From positions 1 to 63,959 of the forward strand of contig JAEWZY010000009.1 in assembly GCA_023394955.1 (NCBI GenBank): a stretch of 63,959 nt of DNA, given 5' to 3'. The position numbers and the translations under genes are program-made. Positions 51,941 to 60,918 of this stretch are shown in pieces (the stretch's first letter is position 1; each line of letters starts with the position of its first letter). The notes beneath the pieces were generated by a model. The model saw only the letters and a program-made list of their open reading frames with translations, was not told the DNA's origin and did not search any database. The stretch is from Bacillota bacterium. GTDB taxonomy: Bacteria; Bacillota; UBA4882; UBA8346.

Positions 51941-51960
51941 CGTGAAACCAAGGTTTCACG
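51941..51960. promoter_or_regulatory. Palindrome upstream of the GH13 gene (operator candidate)
   Basis: CGTGAAACC and GGTTTCACG, perfect 9-bp arms with a 2-nt centre, 45-64 nt before the GH13 start. Size and place fit a repressor operator; no regulator gene is adjacent. The remaining sequence up to 52196 shows no gene. Confidence 0.4.
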
Positions 51961-52196
51961 ACTCATAAGTAAATGGATTTGGCTTTCGAAACATATGTGA
52001 TTGCATTCACAAATACAAAATCCATCGCAAACATGATCTTAACGCTTTGTTAATATTATATCAGTAACTAGTATACCTAAGGCAACCGGTAATTGTTAGC
52101 AACTATTATGCAGAGCCGATCTTAATTTTAAAATGATTAATCATTCAATAAAGCATGTTCGTTATTCTTCATAATGTAATAATGTAATTATGAAAG

Positions 52197-53048
52197 CTAT
52201 GATAAGGTTTCTAAATGATGAACCGCAGCTAATGCAGCAACCTGTCCCTGTCCGATAGCCCTTCCGATCTGCCAAGGTCTGCCGGTACAATCTCCAGCCG
52301 CAAATACTCCGTTAATGTTGGTCGCTTGGTCCGGGTCGGTAATGATAAATCCATTTTCAACTTTCAACCCTTCAATTAATTGGTCTGCCGGACGGCCGGA
52401 CCGTTCAATAAAAACACCGTCGATAGCCAGTTCGCCATTGCTGGTTTTTAATGACTCCACTTTCTCACTACCCAAAATACTTAACGGTTTTCCCTCCCAA
52501 AGTTCGACTTTGGAGTTTAGTTCCCCCTTAAAACTATACTGAGGCATAAAATAGACTTTTTGGCAAACTTCCGCCAGGAAGCTCGCTTCTGCCTCCGCTT
52601 CAGAGATATAACCAATTAAAACTACTGTTTTCCCTTTAAAAAACATTCCGTCACAAGTAGCGCAATAACTAACTCCCCGGCCGATAAAATCGGTTTCGCC
52701 AGTTATTGTTTTTCCTAAAGCGATCCCAACCGACAGGATCACCGACGCCGCTTCGACAGCATTTTCTCGCCCCATTAAGGTAAAGGTCTGTCCATCCTGA
52801 TACAATGACTGAATTTCATCTTTCAGAAAAGCTGTTCCTAAAGTTAAAGCGTGTTCCTTCATCCTCCGGCCTAACTCCGGACCGCTAATCTCCGGTAGCC
52901 CTAAATAATTGTCGATTAAATGGGCTTGCATAATCTTGGAGCTCTGTTCCTCCTTGGAAATGAGCACCGTTTTCTTATTACGTCGGCGCGCATTAACTGC
53001 CGCGCTCAATCCGGCCGGGCCTCCGCCAACAATTGCAATATCGTACAC
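52197..53048 (-). CDS. Thioredoxin-reductase-like FAD/NAD(P) oxidoreductase
   Basis: 283 aa, low-molecular-weight type. FAD motif VGGGPAGLSAAVNARRR at the start, redox-active pair in SYCATCDGMFF (about 129-139), and the C-terminal GVFAAGDCTGRPWQIGRAIGQG FAD motif. The NAD(P) motif reads VLIGYISEAEAEASFLAEV, with GYISEAE in place of GGGDSAxE, so nucleotide preference may differ from classic TrxB. No thioredoxin gene is nearby. Substrate unproven. Confidence 0.85.
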   Translation of the reverse strand: MYDIAIVGGGPAGLSAAVNARRRNKKTVLISKEEQSSKIMQAHLIDNYLGLPEISGPELGRRMKEHALTLGTAFLKDEIQSLYQDGQTFTLMGRENAVEAASVILSVGIALGKTITGETDFIGRGVSYCATCDGMFFKGKTVVLIGYISEAEAEASFLAEVCQKVYFMPQYSFKGELNSKVELWEGKPLSILGSEKVESLKTSNGELAIDGVFIERSGRPADQLIEGLKVENGFIITDPDQATNINGVFAAGDCTGRPWQIGRAIGQGQVAALAAVHHLETLS

Positions 53049-53176
53049 TTTGAAACCTCCTTAAAAAATTTTTTATAAAAAAGTCGACAGGAATAATTCA
53101 ACACCTAACGAAGTGATCTGTGATGAGATTTTAATAAAAAAACCTTACTGTCATTCAAAGAAAGGTTGTGTTCGGA

Positions 53177-54763
53177 ATGGCGAAAAGTCCGTCATCCGGA
53201 CTTTGGCGAAAACTGATCAACCATAATTATCTTCTTTTGAATGAGCGAGCCATTTTAATAGTCCGCTTCGGTATTGTCATTTTTAATTATTGGTTCATCT
53301 TCCGTAAGCTCGAATCTAATGGAGATATCAATCAGTTCGCTTCTTTATCAGCCCCTCTTTTTTATCTGGTATATGGATTAACGGTCTGGTTTGGCCCTAA
53401 GTTCCTCAATTATCGTAACATTAATTCAATCCTTTCTATCCCCGAAATTCTCTTAGCCTCGTTCGGTTTTTTTTCTTCCCCCAACGGGCCTCCCCTCGGA
53501 GGATTTCTAATTTATTTAGTGGGAATAATCATCAATGTTCTTTACGGCAGTTACATTTCCAGTATTCTTCTGGCTTTATTGATTAATCTTTGTTATTCCT
53601 TCGCCGTTTTTCATCATCTGGGACCGGAGGAATATCAATATTTTTACTTGTTAATTATCAATTTCAACTTAGTCGCTCTCTTAGTAAGTATAATTGGATG
53701 GAAGATCAAAAAAATACTCGAAACCGTTCAATTTGAAAAAGAAGAGTCAAAAAAACAATTATTCCGGCTCCAAACTTTATCGCGAATCACCAAAGAAATC
53801 ACCAGTGAACTTGAACTAGATAAATTATTGAATTTAATCGTCAAAAAGACCAGTGAGTTGATGAAGTCGAACGCCGGGGGCATTATTACCCTTGAAAACA
53901 ATCATTCATATCGAATTAAAGCCATTAAAGGGATTCCTAAAAATTCCTTGGGCAAAGAAGTTCAACTCGATGTCGGACTGCTTGGCCAGGCTCTAAACGA
54001 ACGGAAGATCACCATCTTAAAAGTTAATGCCGAAATTTTAGATACAGCCTTGATCCTTGATGAACAGTATAATTTTCTGATCGCTTCCCCCATTTTATCT
54101 AAAGGGGAATTATTAGGGTTAATCTTTTTATTAAGTGATTCTCAATCTAGTCCATTAGGCAAAGACGATAAATTAATCCTGGAAACCATGAGTGAGTTTG
54201 CAGCCATCGGAATGGTTAACGCCAATCTATTTAAAAAAACCGCTACTTTATCTATTAATGATTTTTTAACGGGGGTCGGGAACCTGCGTTACTTTTACCA
54301 ACAACTGGAGCATTGTATAGCGATGGCGGAACGCTATCAGCAATCCTGCAGCTTGATGATGGTTGATTCTGATTGTTTCCGGGAGATTAAACACACTTAC
54401 GGTAATGCCGAAGGATTTGCGCATATCAAGTATTTAGCGAAAGTTTTAAAGAAATGCATCCGGAGTTCGGACTTGATCGCCCGTTATGATCGTGACACTT
54501 TTATGGTCATTCTACCCCAGACCACTCTGGATGAAGCCGTAGTTTTAGGCGAAAGAATTAAAAATCAAGTGATTAATAATCCTAATAACATTGATGGCCA
54601 ATCGATAACTACTACGGTTTCCATTGGAATTGCTTCCTACCCGGCGCAAGCTAAAAATGTTAAAGCTTTAGTGCATGCGGTAGAATCAGCGCTACAACTG
54701 GCTTCTAAACTTGGGAACAATCAATTAGTTGCATCCACTAAATTAAATGATACAACAGATTAA
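53177..54763 (+). CDS. Membrane-GAF-GGDEF protein with degenerate active site
   Basis: 528 aa from the ATG at 53177 (AAAGG upstream; a GTG three codons earlier is possible). About six membrane segments (20-180), a coiled coil (185-205), a GAF domain (205-352) and a GGDEF-type domain (360-520). The active loop is DRDTF instead of GGDEF, and the usual GHxxGD reads GNAEGF, so cyclase activity is unlikely. The same domain order as the intact cyclase at 9179-10738 suggests a diverged paralogue that may act as a receptor or regulator. Divergent from the reductase gene. Confidence 0.88.
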   Translation: MAKSPSSGLWRKLINHNYLLLNERAILIVRFGIVIFNYWFIFRKLESNGDINQFASLSAPLFYLVYGLTVWFGPKFLNYRNINSILSIPEILLASFGFFSSPNGPPLGGFLIYLVGIIINVLYGSYISSILLALLINLCYSFAVFHHLGPEEYQYFYLLIINFNLVALLVSIIGWKIKKILETVQFEKEESKKQLFRLQTLSRITKEITSELELDKLLNLIVKKTSELMKSNAGGIITLENNHSYRIKAIKGIPKNSLGKEVQLDVGLLGQALNERKITILKVNAEILDTALILDEQYNFLIASPILSKGELLGLIFLLSDSQSSPLGKDDKLILETMSEFAAIGMVNANLFKKTATLSINDFLTGVGNLRYFYQQLEHCIAMAERYQQSCSLMMVDSDCFREIKHTYGNAEGFAHIKYLAKVLKKCIRSSDLIARYDRDTFMVILPQTTLDEAVVLGERIKNQVINNPNNIDGQSITTTVSIGIASYPAQAKNVKALVHAVESALQLASKLGNNQLVASTKLNDTTD

Positions 54764-54938
54764 GTGTTCTTGTGGTAAAATTCGCTCTTAAATTAAATTT
54801 TCCTGTAATTTTCGTTTTTAAAACGCCTTTCTGTATTTTGATTATTCTTTGCCCTGTTGAATATACTTTTACGCTTTAAATTTTTATGGCGCGAAAGTTG
54901 AATTGAATATAATAAACTCATTTCAAAGGAGAATGAAA

Positions 54939-55553
54939 GTGCTCTACAAAATCTTTAGATTGCTGTTTGCGATTGTCATTAAAATCTTTGGCCGCTATCA
55001 AGTAATCGGACGCCAAAATTTGCCCGGCTCCGGACCGGTCATCGTCGTTTCCAACCATATCAGTAATTGGGATCCTCCAATGGTTGGCGTAGCTATGCGA
55101 CGTAAAGTCAGCTTTATCGCCAAAGAAGAACTTTTTAAAATTCCCCTGATAGGTTTTCTCATGAAGGCTTGGGGAATCATACCCATTAAAAGAGGCCGGG
55201 CCGATCGGGAAGGGCTTGCGAAACCTTTGGGGCTTTTAAAAGATGGTCAAATAGTCGGAATATTTATTGAGGGAACCCGTAATCTCAAAGACCCTAAAAC
55301 AATGCTTAAACCCCAACCAGGCGCGGCGATGCTCGCGCTTAGAAGCGAAGCGCCGGTGGTTCCGGTAGCAGTAATCAATACCAATCGGATTTTACGTTCC
55401 TTAAAAAAAGTAAAAGTCATTATCGGCAAGCCTATGCTTTTTAATTCCCAAGGGGAATTAGATGGTTTAAACAAGAAAGAACAATACTCTCAAATAAGTA
55501 ACCAAATTATTCTAGCAATACAAGAACTGAAAAAAAACGAAGGGCTTGCATAA
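54939..55553 (+). CDS. plsC: 1-acyl-sn-glycerol-3-phosphate acyltransferase (PlsC)
   Basis: 204 aa; GTG at 54939 with AAGGAG seven bases upstream, whereas the in-frame ATG at 54933 is too close to that site. An N-terminal hydrophobic helix is followed by the catalytic HX4D motif (SNHISNWDPP), the RxPIKRGR-region IIPIKRGRAD and the glycerophosphate-binding FIEGTRN. It makes phosphatidic acid at the membrane. The last codons form part of its terminator. Confidence 0.9.
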   Translation: MLYKIFRLLFAIVIKIFGRYQVIGRQNLPGSGPVIVVSNHISNWDPPMVGVAMRRKVSFIAKEELFKIPLIGFLMKAWGIIPIKRGRADREGLAKPLGLLKDGQIVGIFIEGTRNLKDPKTMLKPQPGAAMLALRSEAPVVPVAVINTNRILRSLKKVKVIIGKPMLFNSQGELDGLNKKEQYSQISNQIILAIQELKKNEGLA

Positions 55554-55570
55554 TCTCAAGCCCTTCGTTT
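55538..55570 (+). terminator. Terminator overlapping the plsC stop codon
   Basis: Perfect 11-bp stem CGAAGGGCTTG/CAAGCCCTTCG (55538-55548 with 55557-55567) with an 8-nt loop containing the TAA stop, then TTTT. The 5' arm is coding sequence. Confidence 0.85.
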
Positions 55571-55584
55571 TAATCAACTTTAAT

Positions 55585-55622
55585 CCATATAAATTGAAAT
55601 AAATCAAGGAAAATATATTGCA
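55585..55622. repeat. Partial copy of the dispersed palindromic repeat
   Basis: ATAAATTGAAATAAAT as in the left end of the copies at 27.3 and 44.3 kb, then directly AATATATTGCAATAA, similar to the sequence right of the 44.3-kb copy. Looks like an internal deletion derivative. Confidence 0.4.
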
Positions 55623-55663
55623 ATAATCCAGGCGGTCAAAAAAATTTATGGCGACATATACAT

Positions 55664-56191
55664 CTAAAACTCGGGTTCAATCAATCCGAAATTACCATCT
55701 TTTCTACGGTAAACCACATTTACTTCTTCGGTATCACTATTGGAAAACATGTAAAAGTCGTGTCCAAGTAGGTCCATTTGCATTATAGCCTCTTCCACGG
55801 ACATTGGTTTAATTGCGAAACGCTTTGTTCTTTTAATGACAGGCGCTGCAGCCTCTTCGCTTTGGGAAGGCGTAGCAATTACAACTTGGTTTTCTTCACG
55901 TAATTTTCGGTTGATTCTGGTTTTAAACTTATGTACTTGGCGTTCTATTTTTTCGATTGCTCCATCAATAGATGCATACATATCACTGGTTCTCTCTTCA
56001 CCGCGTAACAATATTCCATTGACTTGCACCGTAATATCGACAACATGTTTATTCCGTTCGGTACTCAGTGTTACTTTTGCCCCACCCGGACTTTTCTCAA
56101 AGAACTTACCGATCTTGGCGACTTTCTTCTCGGCATATTCTCTCAATGCATTTGTGACTTCGACGTTTTTGCCTGTGACTGTGACTAACAT
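55664..56191 (-). CDS. hpf: Ribosome hibernation promoting factor, long form
   Basis: 175 aa. The N-terminal S30AE domain (1-100) binds the decoding region of the 30S subunit; a linker (about 105-122) leads to the C-terminal dimerisation domain (about 123-175, VIKRTKRFAIKPMSVEEAIMQMDLLGHDFYMF...) that joins two ribosomes into 100S dimers. Full long-form length. ATG after GAGGAG. Monocistronic. Confidence 0.95.
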   Translation of the reverse strand: MLVTVTGKNVEVTNALREYAEKKVAKIGKFFEKSPGGAKVTLSTERNKHVVDITVQVNGILLRGEERTSDMYASIDGAIEKIERQVHKFKTRINRKLREENQVVIATPSQSEEAAAPVIKRTKRFAIKPMSVEEAIMQMDLLGHDFYMFSNSDTEEVNVVYRRKDGNFGLIEPEF

Positions 56192-56423
56192 CGCAACCAG
56201 CTCCTCTCAAGTAATAAATATACGGTTATACGATATTAAATTCTTAGTAACTAATTCAGATCTGGGCTAGAACTATGCCAAGTCGTAAACCAATTGATTA
56301 AAGGCATTTTTTTGTCCGAAAAAAGTTTCGACATTAACCCCTGAATAGTTACTTAATACTATATATTAACTGTTGAGGCCGGAAGATCCTTCCGCAAATT
56401 AAAATAAAATAATTCCATCCCAC
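56192..56423. other. Intergenic, no supported gene
   Basis: Upstream region of hpf. A short GGAAG/CTTCC hairpin near 56381 is the only structure noticed. Confidence 0.35.
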
Positions 56424-56484
56424 AAAAAAACTTGTGTCTGATTCTCAGCCTGCTTTAGTCAGACTGGAATCCACTTGACACAAG
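56424..56484 (-). terminator. Long structured hairpin, terminator-like
   Basis: Minus strand: CTTGTGTC/GACACAAG outer stem (56477-56484 with 56431-56438) followed by seven T. The interior can pair further (GAATC/GATTC, then CTG/CAG). It lies 185 nt past the DUF1540 stop codon, its likely user. The sequence between 56485 and 56668 shows no gene. Confidence 0.6.
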
Positions 56485-56668
56485 CATATAAAACAGCATT
56501 AATTCTGCTCTTGCAGCAATCTTGCCGCCACAAAAATCAAAACAAATAACCCGCCCACCTCAGCTCATGATTTGGCCAAACCAAGTAGTAAATTGAACTG
56601 ACGTGGAATAACATAGCGCCGAAACGAAACCCAAAATTCTTCAGCTGGTTTTTATTTATCAAATACGA

Positions 56669-56881
56669 TTAACTATTTTTTGACCGAGGCGCAAAGGTTT
56701 CGCAACAAGTTTCCATCGAAGTTCTGGCTTCTGCTTCTTCCAACGATCCTATTTCCATATCATCGGTAGCGCCAAAATTATTTCTTACATTGATTTCGTC
56801 AGCTTGACACACCTCACCCGCTTCATTATATTTACAACTGGAGACACTGCATTTGATGGCACTGCATTTAGTTTGATTCAT
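56669..56881 (-). CDS. DUF1540 cysteine-rich small protein
   Basis: 70 aa. The N-terminal half has the DUF1540 pattern CSAIKCSVSSCKYNEAGEVCQADEI, with four Cys spaced for metal binding, and two more Cys in METCCETF. Related proteins occur in spore formers and are often expressed late; function unknown. ATG behind GGAGGTGG. Confidence 0.85.
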   Translation of the reverse strand: MNQTKCSAIKCSVSSCKYNEAGEVCQADEINVRNNFGATDDMEIGSLEEAEARTSMETCCETFAPRSKNS

Positions 56882-57078
56882 TATCTACCACCTCCAATGG
56901 TATTATCCGCTATAGTCACCCGGCTTATTCAATTATTTATGATCAGCTTTTGATTTCAAGTTGCAACTAACGGCCGGCAGCTAAGAATGTTAACCTAGTC
57001 TCTATTCGCTTTGATTAACCCTTTTCAAAGCTGTGTTATAATAATTAGATAATAACACTTCAATAAAGAGGCCTTCCA

Positions 57079-57981
57079 ATGCCCATATCCACCCTTCTAA
57101 ATTTTGTGGTTCCTTCGGACTGGAAAGGGAGAACCATTGACTCCTTTCTCCGGAATCGGATGGGTTTTTCCCGAAGAATTCTTCGTTCTTTAAAAAAAGA
57201 GGACGGAATTCGAATTAATGGGGAAGTAGCGCCGGCTTGGCGCCGACTTAACGGCGGTGAGGAATTAGAACTGCATCTTCCTTTAGTTGAGCAAACCATT
57301 AACCCGGAGCCAATTCCGCTATCCGTGATTTACGAAGATCCAGACCTGATAGTAATCGACAAACCTCCGGGAATGCTGGTGCATCCGGTTAAAAAATATC
57401 AGTCAGGCACCTTGGCTAATGGGCTCCTTTACCGGTGGCGCACCGCCGGTGAAAGTTGCTCCTTTCACCCTGTCCACCGGCTGGATCGATTAACTTCGGG
57501 ATTGGTTCTGGTTGCCAAAAACCAATGGGTTCACCAACAGCTCTCGTTACAACTGGAATCAGGTAAAATATCCCGTCTCTATCTGGCATTGTGCAAAGGC
57601 AACTTTCATAAAATCAGCGGCAGAATAAATGCGCCGATCAAAGAGCAAATTGATTCGGCCGTCAGGATCATTGAAGCCGGCGGCAAAGCGGCGGTCACCC
57701 GTTACCGGGTAATCCGCCGGACGGAATACTCTGTCTTATTGGCGGTTAAATTATACACCGGACGGACTCACCAAATTCGGGTCCATTTGTCACATCTGGG
57801 TTATCCCCTTTGGGGAGATCCTTTATATGGGACTTTGGATCAAAATTTGCCCCGGACTGCACTACATGCTGTAAGTTTATCTTTCAACCACCCGCGGTTA
57901 GAACGGAGAATCAAAGTTAAAGCCGGACTCCCCGCTGATTTAAAAATGTTAGCTGCACAGTTTGGCGTAACAGAATTGTAG
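57079..57981 (+). CDS. RluD-family 23S rRNA pseudouridine synthase
   Basis: 300 aa. An S4 RNA-binding domain (about residues 12-60) precedes the catalytic domain with VHRLDRLTSGLVLVAK (about 133-148, the conserved Asp in HRLD) and GRTHQIRVHLSHLGYPLWGD (about 228-247). It isomerises uridines in structured RNA; the exact site is not determinable. The ATG lies after AGAGGCC. Confidence 0.92.
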   Translation: MPISTLLNFVVPSDWKGRTIDSFLRNRMGFSRRILRSLKKEDGIRINGEVAPAWRRLNGGEELELHLPLVEQTINPEPIPLSVIYEDPDLIVIDKPPGMLVHPVKKYQSGTLANGLLYRWRTAGESCSFHPVHRLDRLTSGLVLVAKNQWVHQQLSLQLESGKISRLYLALCKGNFHKISGRINAPIKEQIDSAVRIIEAGGKAAVTRYRVIRRTEYSVLLAVKLYTGRTHQIRVHLSHLGYPLWGDPLYGTLDQNLPRTALHAVSLSFNHPRLERRIKVKAGLPADLKMLAAQFGVTEL

Positions 57982-58115
57982 TCTTCCACCCTGGTTGGGC
58001 CGGGGCAATCGAAAGAATGGAAATTATTTACATCTGGAATTTACAGCCGCTTCCGTCTTCTATCTTTTTCCTCATCTTTGAATTGCTTATTTTCATCTTA
58101 ATTTGGAGCTTAACG

Positions 58116-58832
58116 ATGTCAAACGCTTATTCAAAAGGAACTGCTGTCCGTGATTTATTCAATACAATAGCGCCCTATTATGACTTAATTAACTCCTTAG
58201 TCAGTTTCGGAAGTCATCACTATTGGCGGCGGACTTTAATTGAGTTATCAGGCGTGTTCCAAGGAGCATCGACGCTTGATGTTTGTTGCGGTACCGGGGT
58301 GATTACCTTAGACTTAGCGGAAAAAGTGGGGTCTCAAGGAAAAGTTGTCGGTGTCGACTTCTCGGAAGAGATGTTACGGGTCGCTCAAAGGAACCGGGAG
58401 CAGTCTAAATTCAAAACCAACATTGAACTGATTAAGGCGGACGCATTAAAACTACCGTTTGCCGCTAATACTTTTGACTGTGTTATGATCGGTTACGGTT
58501 TACGCAATGTGGCCGATCTGCGACAAGCTTTATTGGAGATTAAAAGAGTAATTAAGCCCGGCGCCAGATTGGCCTCTCTTGAACTGTCCCACCCTTGCCT
58601 TCCAATTTTAAAAGAGTTTTATTATTTATATTTAAACCATTGGATTCCATTCATCGGACAGTTGCTGACGGGTAACAAACCTGCTTACCAATATCTCGAC
58701 GAATCAATCCGCAACTACCCAAACCAGCATAAAATCACCAAATTATTCGGTGATTTGGGATTTTTAAACCCCCAATGTTATGAACTCACCTTCGGAATAG
58801 CTTCAATTCATACCGGGATCAAACCCGATTAA
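58116..58832 (+). CDS. menG: UbiE/MenG demethylmenaquinone methyltransferase
   Basis: 238 aa from the ATG at 58116 (GGAGC upstream), the standard family length; a longer frame adds a hydrophobic N-terminus without a ribosome site. SAM-binding DVCCGTGVITLDLAE (about 51-65), the FNTIAPYYDLINSL start and GYGLRNVADL near residue 128 are UbiE hallmarks. It converts demethylmenaquinone to menaquinone. The organism therefore may make both quinone forms, the demethylated one being the carrier in known extracellular electron-transfer systems. Confidence 0.92.
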   Translation: MSNAYSKGTAVRDLFNTIAPYYDLINSLVSFGSHHYWRRTLIELSGVFQGASTLDVCCGTGVITLDLAEKVGSQGKVVGVDFSEEMLRVAQRNREQSKFKTNIELIKADALKLPFAANTFDCVMIGYGLRNVADLRQALLEIKRVIKPGARLASLELSHPCLPILKEFYYLYLNHWIPFIGQLLTGNKPAYQYLDESIRNYPNQHKITKLFGDLGFLNPQCYELTFGIASIHTGIKPD

Positions 58833-58970
58833 TCAAGTCTTTGTTTACCTCATTCCCTGCTCTCACTTACGCCTATCTCAATAAATCAAAAATAGCTCAT
58901 GCCCATAAGAACTTTTCGTCCAAATCTTCAATATTATATTAAAGCCTTTCTTGTAAGGGAGGGTTAACCG

Positions 58971-59117
58971 ATGTTATTTAATGATCAAACTGGTCATATC
59001 CGGATTAAATGCGTCTTTCAACAAGGAACCCCGCTTCGCGAATATGTGATTATTCAATCGGAAAAGGGTAAGTATCCAACCTTACCCTTTGCAAACGCTA
59101 AATATTTTAATGTTTAG
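58971..59117 (+). CDS. Small ORF, 48 aa, overlapping a convergent gene end
   Basis: ATG with AAGGGAGGG seven bases upstream, one of the best ribosome sites in the region. The peptide (MLFNDQTGHIRIKCVFQQG...EYVIIQSEKGKYPTL...AKYFNV) has mixed beta-strand character. Its last codons contain a GGGTAAG/CTTACCC hairpin (59067-59088) that could also terminate the opposite gene, and its stop lies 10 nt inside that gene's 3' end. No family recognised. Confidence 0.5.
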   Translation: MLFNDQTGHIRIKCVFQQGTPLREYVIIQSEKGKYPTLPFANAKYFNV

Positions 59118-60087
59118 TTTTATTATTAACTTTCACCCTGGTGCTGGGCTCGGTCTCATTGATAATCTCAGTCTGCTTAATAGCGGCTTCGATTAATTGT
59201 TCCAATTTTTCCGAGTTATAAGTAATTGAAGTAGAAGTGCTTTCCAGGAACCCTAAGTTTTCCTCGAATTTACGATTAATCTCTTTAAATTCCGCTTCGG
59301 CCTTTTCAATCGTTACTTTTAGCTTGACCGCTACATTAGCAGTTGCCTCAGTGTTACCCTGAGCTTGATAATACTCTTGTAATAAAGCGTTATATTCTTT
59401 CCGTTTGACTGGGAAGAACAGGAAATATTTTTGTTTGGGAGCTTCCATTTGTTGGTCGGGATTGGCGCTGATATTGTTATATAACTCCCGGAAGGAGAAT
59501 AATACCTTCTCATATTCTTTACCGATGACCCGAATGGTATTAATGTTTTCAGCCAGCACTCTAATATCCGAGGACAGCAAGGTCTCTCCCGACTTGACCA
59601 GGCCCAGACTGGCCTTCAAACGAGTTTGATATTCTTTCATTACATCTTGCATGTCTCGCTTGGGCATTAATTTTTCCAAGGTATTATCATGGGCCGCGTC
59701 TCTCCAATTGGCTACTTCAGCTTTGCTCAACTTATATTTTTCGGTATTCTCGGTCAATTCTTTTTCCATTTGAGCGCTGGTGGGGAATACTTTATTTCTC
59801 CATTCCAAATAGGCCATTTCTTTCTGATAATCCTTAACAACTCTCTCCATTTCTTCTTGATGCTTCTGGTTTAGCGCGGCAATATTTTGAGAGTGTTCAT
59901 GACCATTCTTGACATGCAAAAAATATAATAATCCTCCCGCAATTAAAACCATGGCCAGGAGCGAAATCCAAAAACTACGAGATAAAGTACCTCCTTGACG
60001 TTTTGCTAACCAAAAGTTTATAAAATAAACGATAAGTCCGATTACTAACGGGGCAGCCAATATAAACCAAAAATTGATGTTTATCAT
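59107..60087 (-). CDS. Membrane-anchored coiled-coil protein of unknown function
   Basis: 326 aa. Two membrane segments (about 5-26 and 38-58) are followed by a highly charged, mostly helical region with likely coiled coils (70-95, 165-200, 240-285). No catalytic motif, no cysteine and no recognised domain. AGGAGG precedes the ATG. Topology would place the coiled part on one side as a single block. Monocistronic; neighbours give no hint. Confidence 0.7.
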   Translation of the reverse strand: MININFWFILAAPLVIGLIVYFINFWLAKRQGGTLSRSFWISLLAMVLIAGGLLYFLHVKNGHEHSQNIAALNQKHQEEMERVVKDYQKEMAYLEWRNKVFPTSAQMEKELTENTEKYKLSKAEVANWRDAAHDNTLEKLMPKRDMQDVMKEYQTRLKASLGLVKSGETLLSSDIRVLAENINTIRVIGKEYEKVLFSFRELYNNISANPDQQMEAPKQKYFLFFPVKRKEYNALLQEYYQAQGNTEATANVAVKLKVTIEKAEAEFKEINRKFEENLGFLESTSTSITYNSEKLEQLIEAAIKQTEIINETEPSTRVKVNNKTKH

Positions 60088-60220
60088 CTAATTGCCTCCT
60101 TATATCCGCTGTTTGATAATGCAGATATTCGGCGCAAGATTGTAAATTCCTGCCTTTTACGGCCTATTTAGGTTAATTCTTTATGAATTTCTCTTTTACA
60201 CCAGTTAGGAAGCAGGAACA

Positions 60221-60739
60221 TCAATAAAGGTTAACGTGAATTTTTCCCCATTCCAGTTCGTCCTTGGAATGAGGAGGCAGCGTTTCAGCTGGATAACCAA
60301 TTGCAAGAATCGCTTCTACTTTTAGGTGATCCGGAATATTCAAAACTTTCCGGACATATTCCTCGGCGGTTTTTATCTGGGAATGTTCCCGTTCCCGGAT
60401 CTGAATCCAACAGCTGCCCAGTCCGAGGGATTCTGCGGCCAATTGCAGATAAGCGCCGGCGATCGAAGCATTCTCAATCCAAACATCACACCGGTCTGGA
60501 TCCGCGCAAATCACAACCCCCAAGGGAACGTTCTTTAAAAAGGATGAACCGTGTTCCTTGGATAATGCCAGCTTCTCTAATAGTTCACCTTGGTCAACCA
60601 GGATAAATTCCCAAGGATTAAGGCTCCTTGATGACGGAGCGCGCAAGGCGGCCTCTAGTAAAATCTGAACTTTCTCGGTTTCGATTGTTTTGCTTAAATA
60701 TTTTCGGATGCTACGGCGTTTTTGAATCAGTTCCAACAA
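60221..60739 (-). CDS. Nitroreductase-family FMN oxidoreductase
   Basis: 172 aa. The FMN-binding RRSIRKYL (about 7-14), the APSSRSLNPWEFI segment (about 34-46) and the GSCWIQIRERE and ILAIGYP motifs define a small nitroreductase-fold NAD(P)H:FMN enzyme. No ferredoxin domain is attached. Substrate unknown; such proteins commonly reduce nitro compounds, quinones or flavins. Confidence 0.9.
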   Translation of the reverse strand: MLELIQKRRSIRKYLSKTIETEKVQILLEAALRAPSSRSLNPWEFILVDQGELLEKLALSKEHGSSFLKNVPLGVVICADPDRCDVWIENASIAGAYLQLAAESLGLGSCWIQIREREHSQIKTAEEYVRKVLNIPDHLKVEAILAIGYPAETLPPHSKDELEWGKIHVNLY

Positions 60740-60918
60740 GATAACCCCCCCCCTATCGAACTTTTCATAAGTTTAATCGGCCTTCAAATGCTAATTCATT
60801 AGATATAAACCGGTTTTGTTTACATTATTTTCAATTAATTCAATAATAATAGCAGGAAAGTAGTTTAATAGGAAAGAATTAGACTATTTAATTATGTTAA
60901 TTTAGGGGAGGTTGAGTA

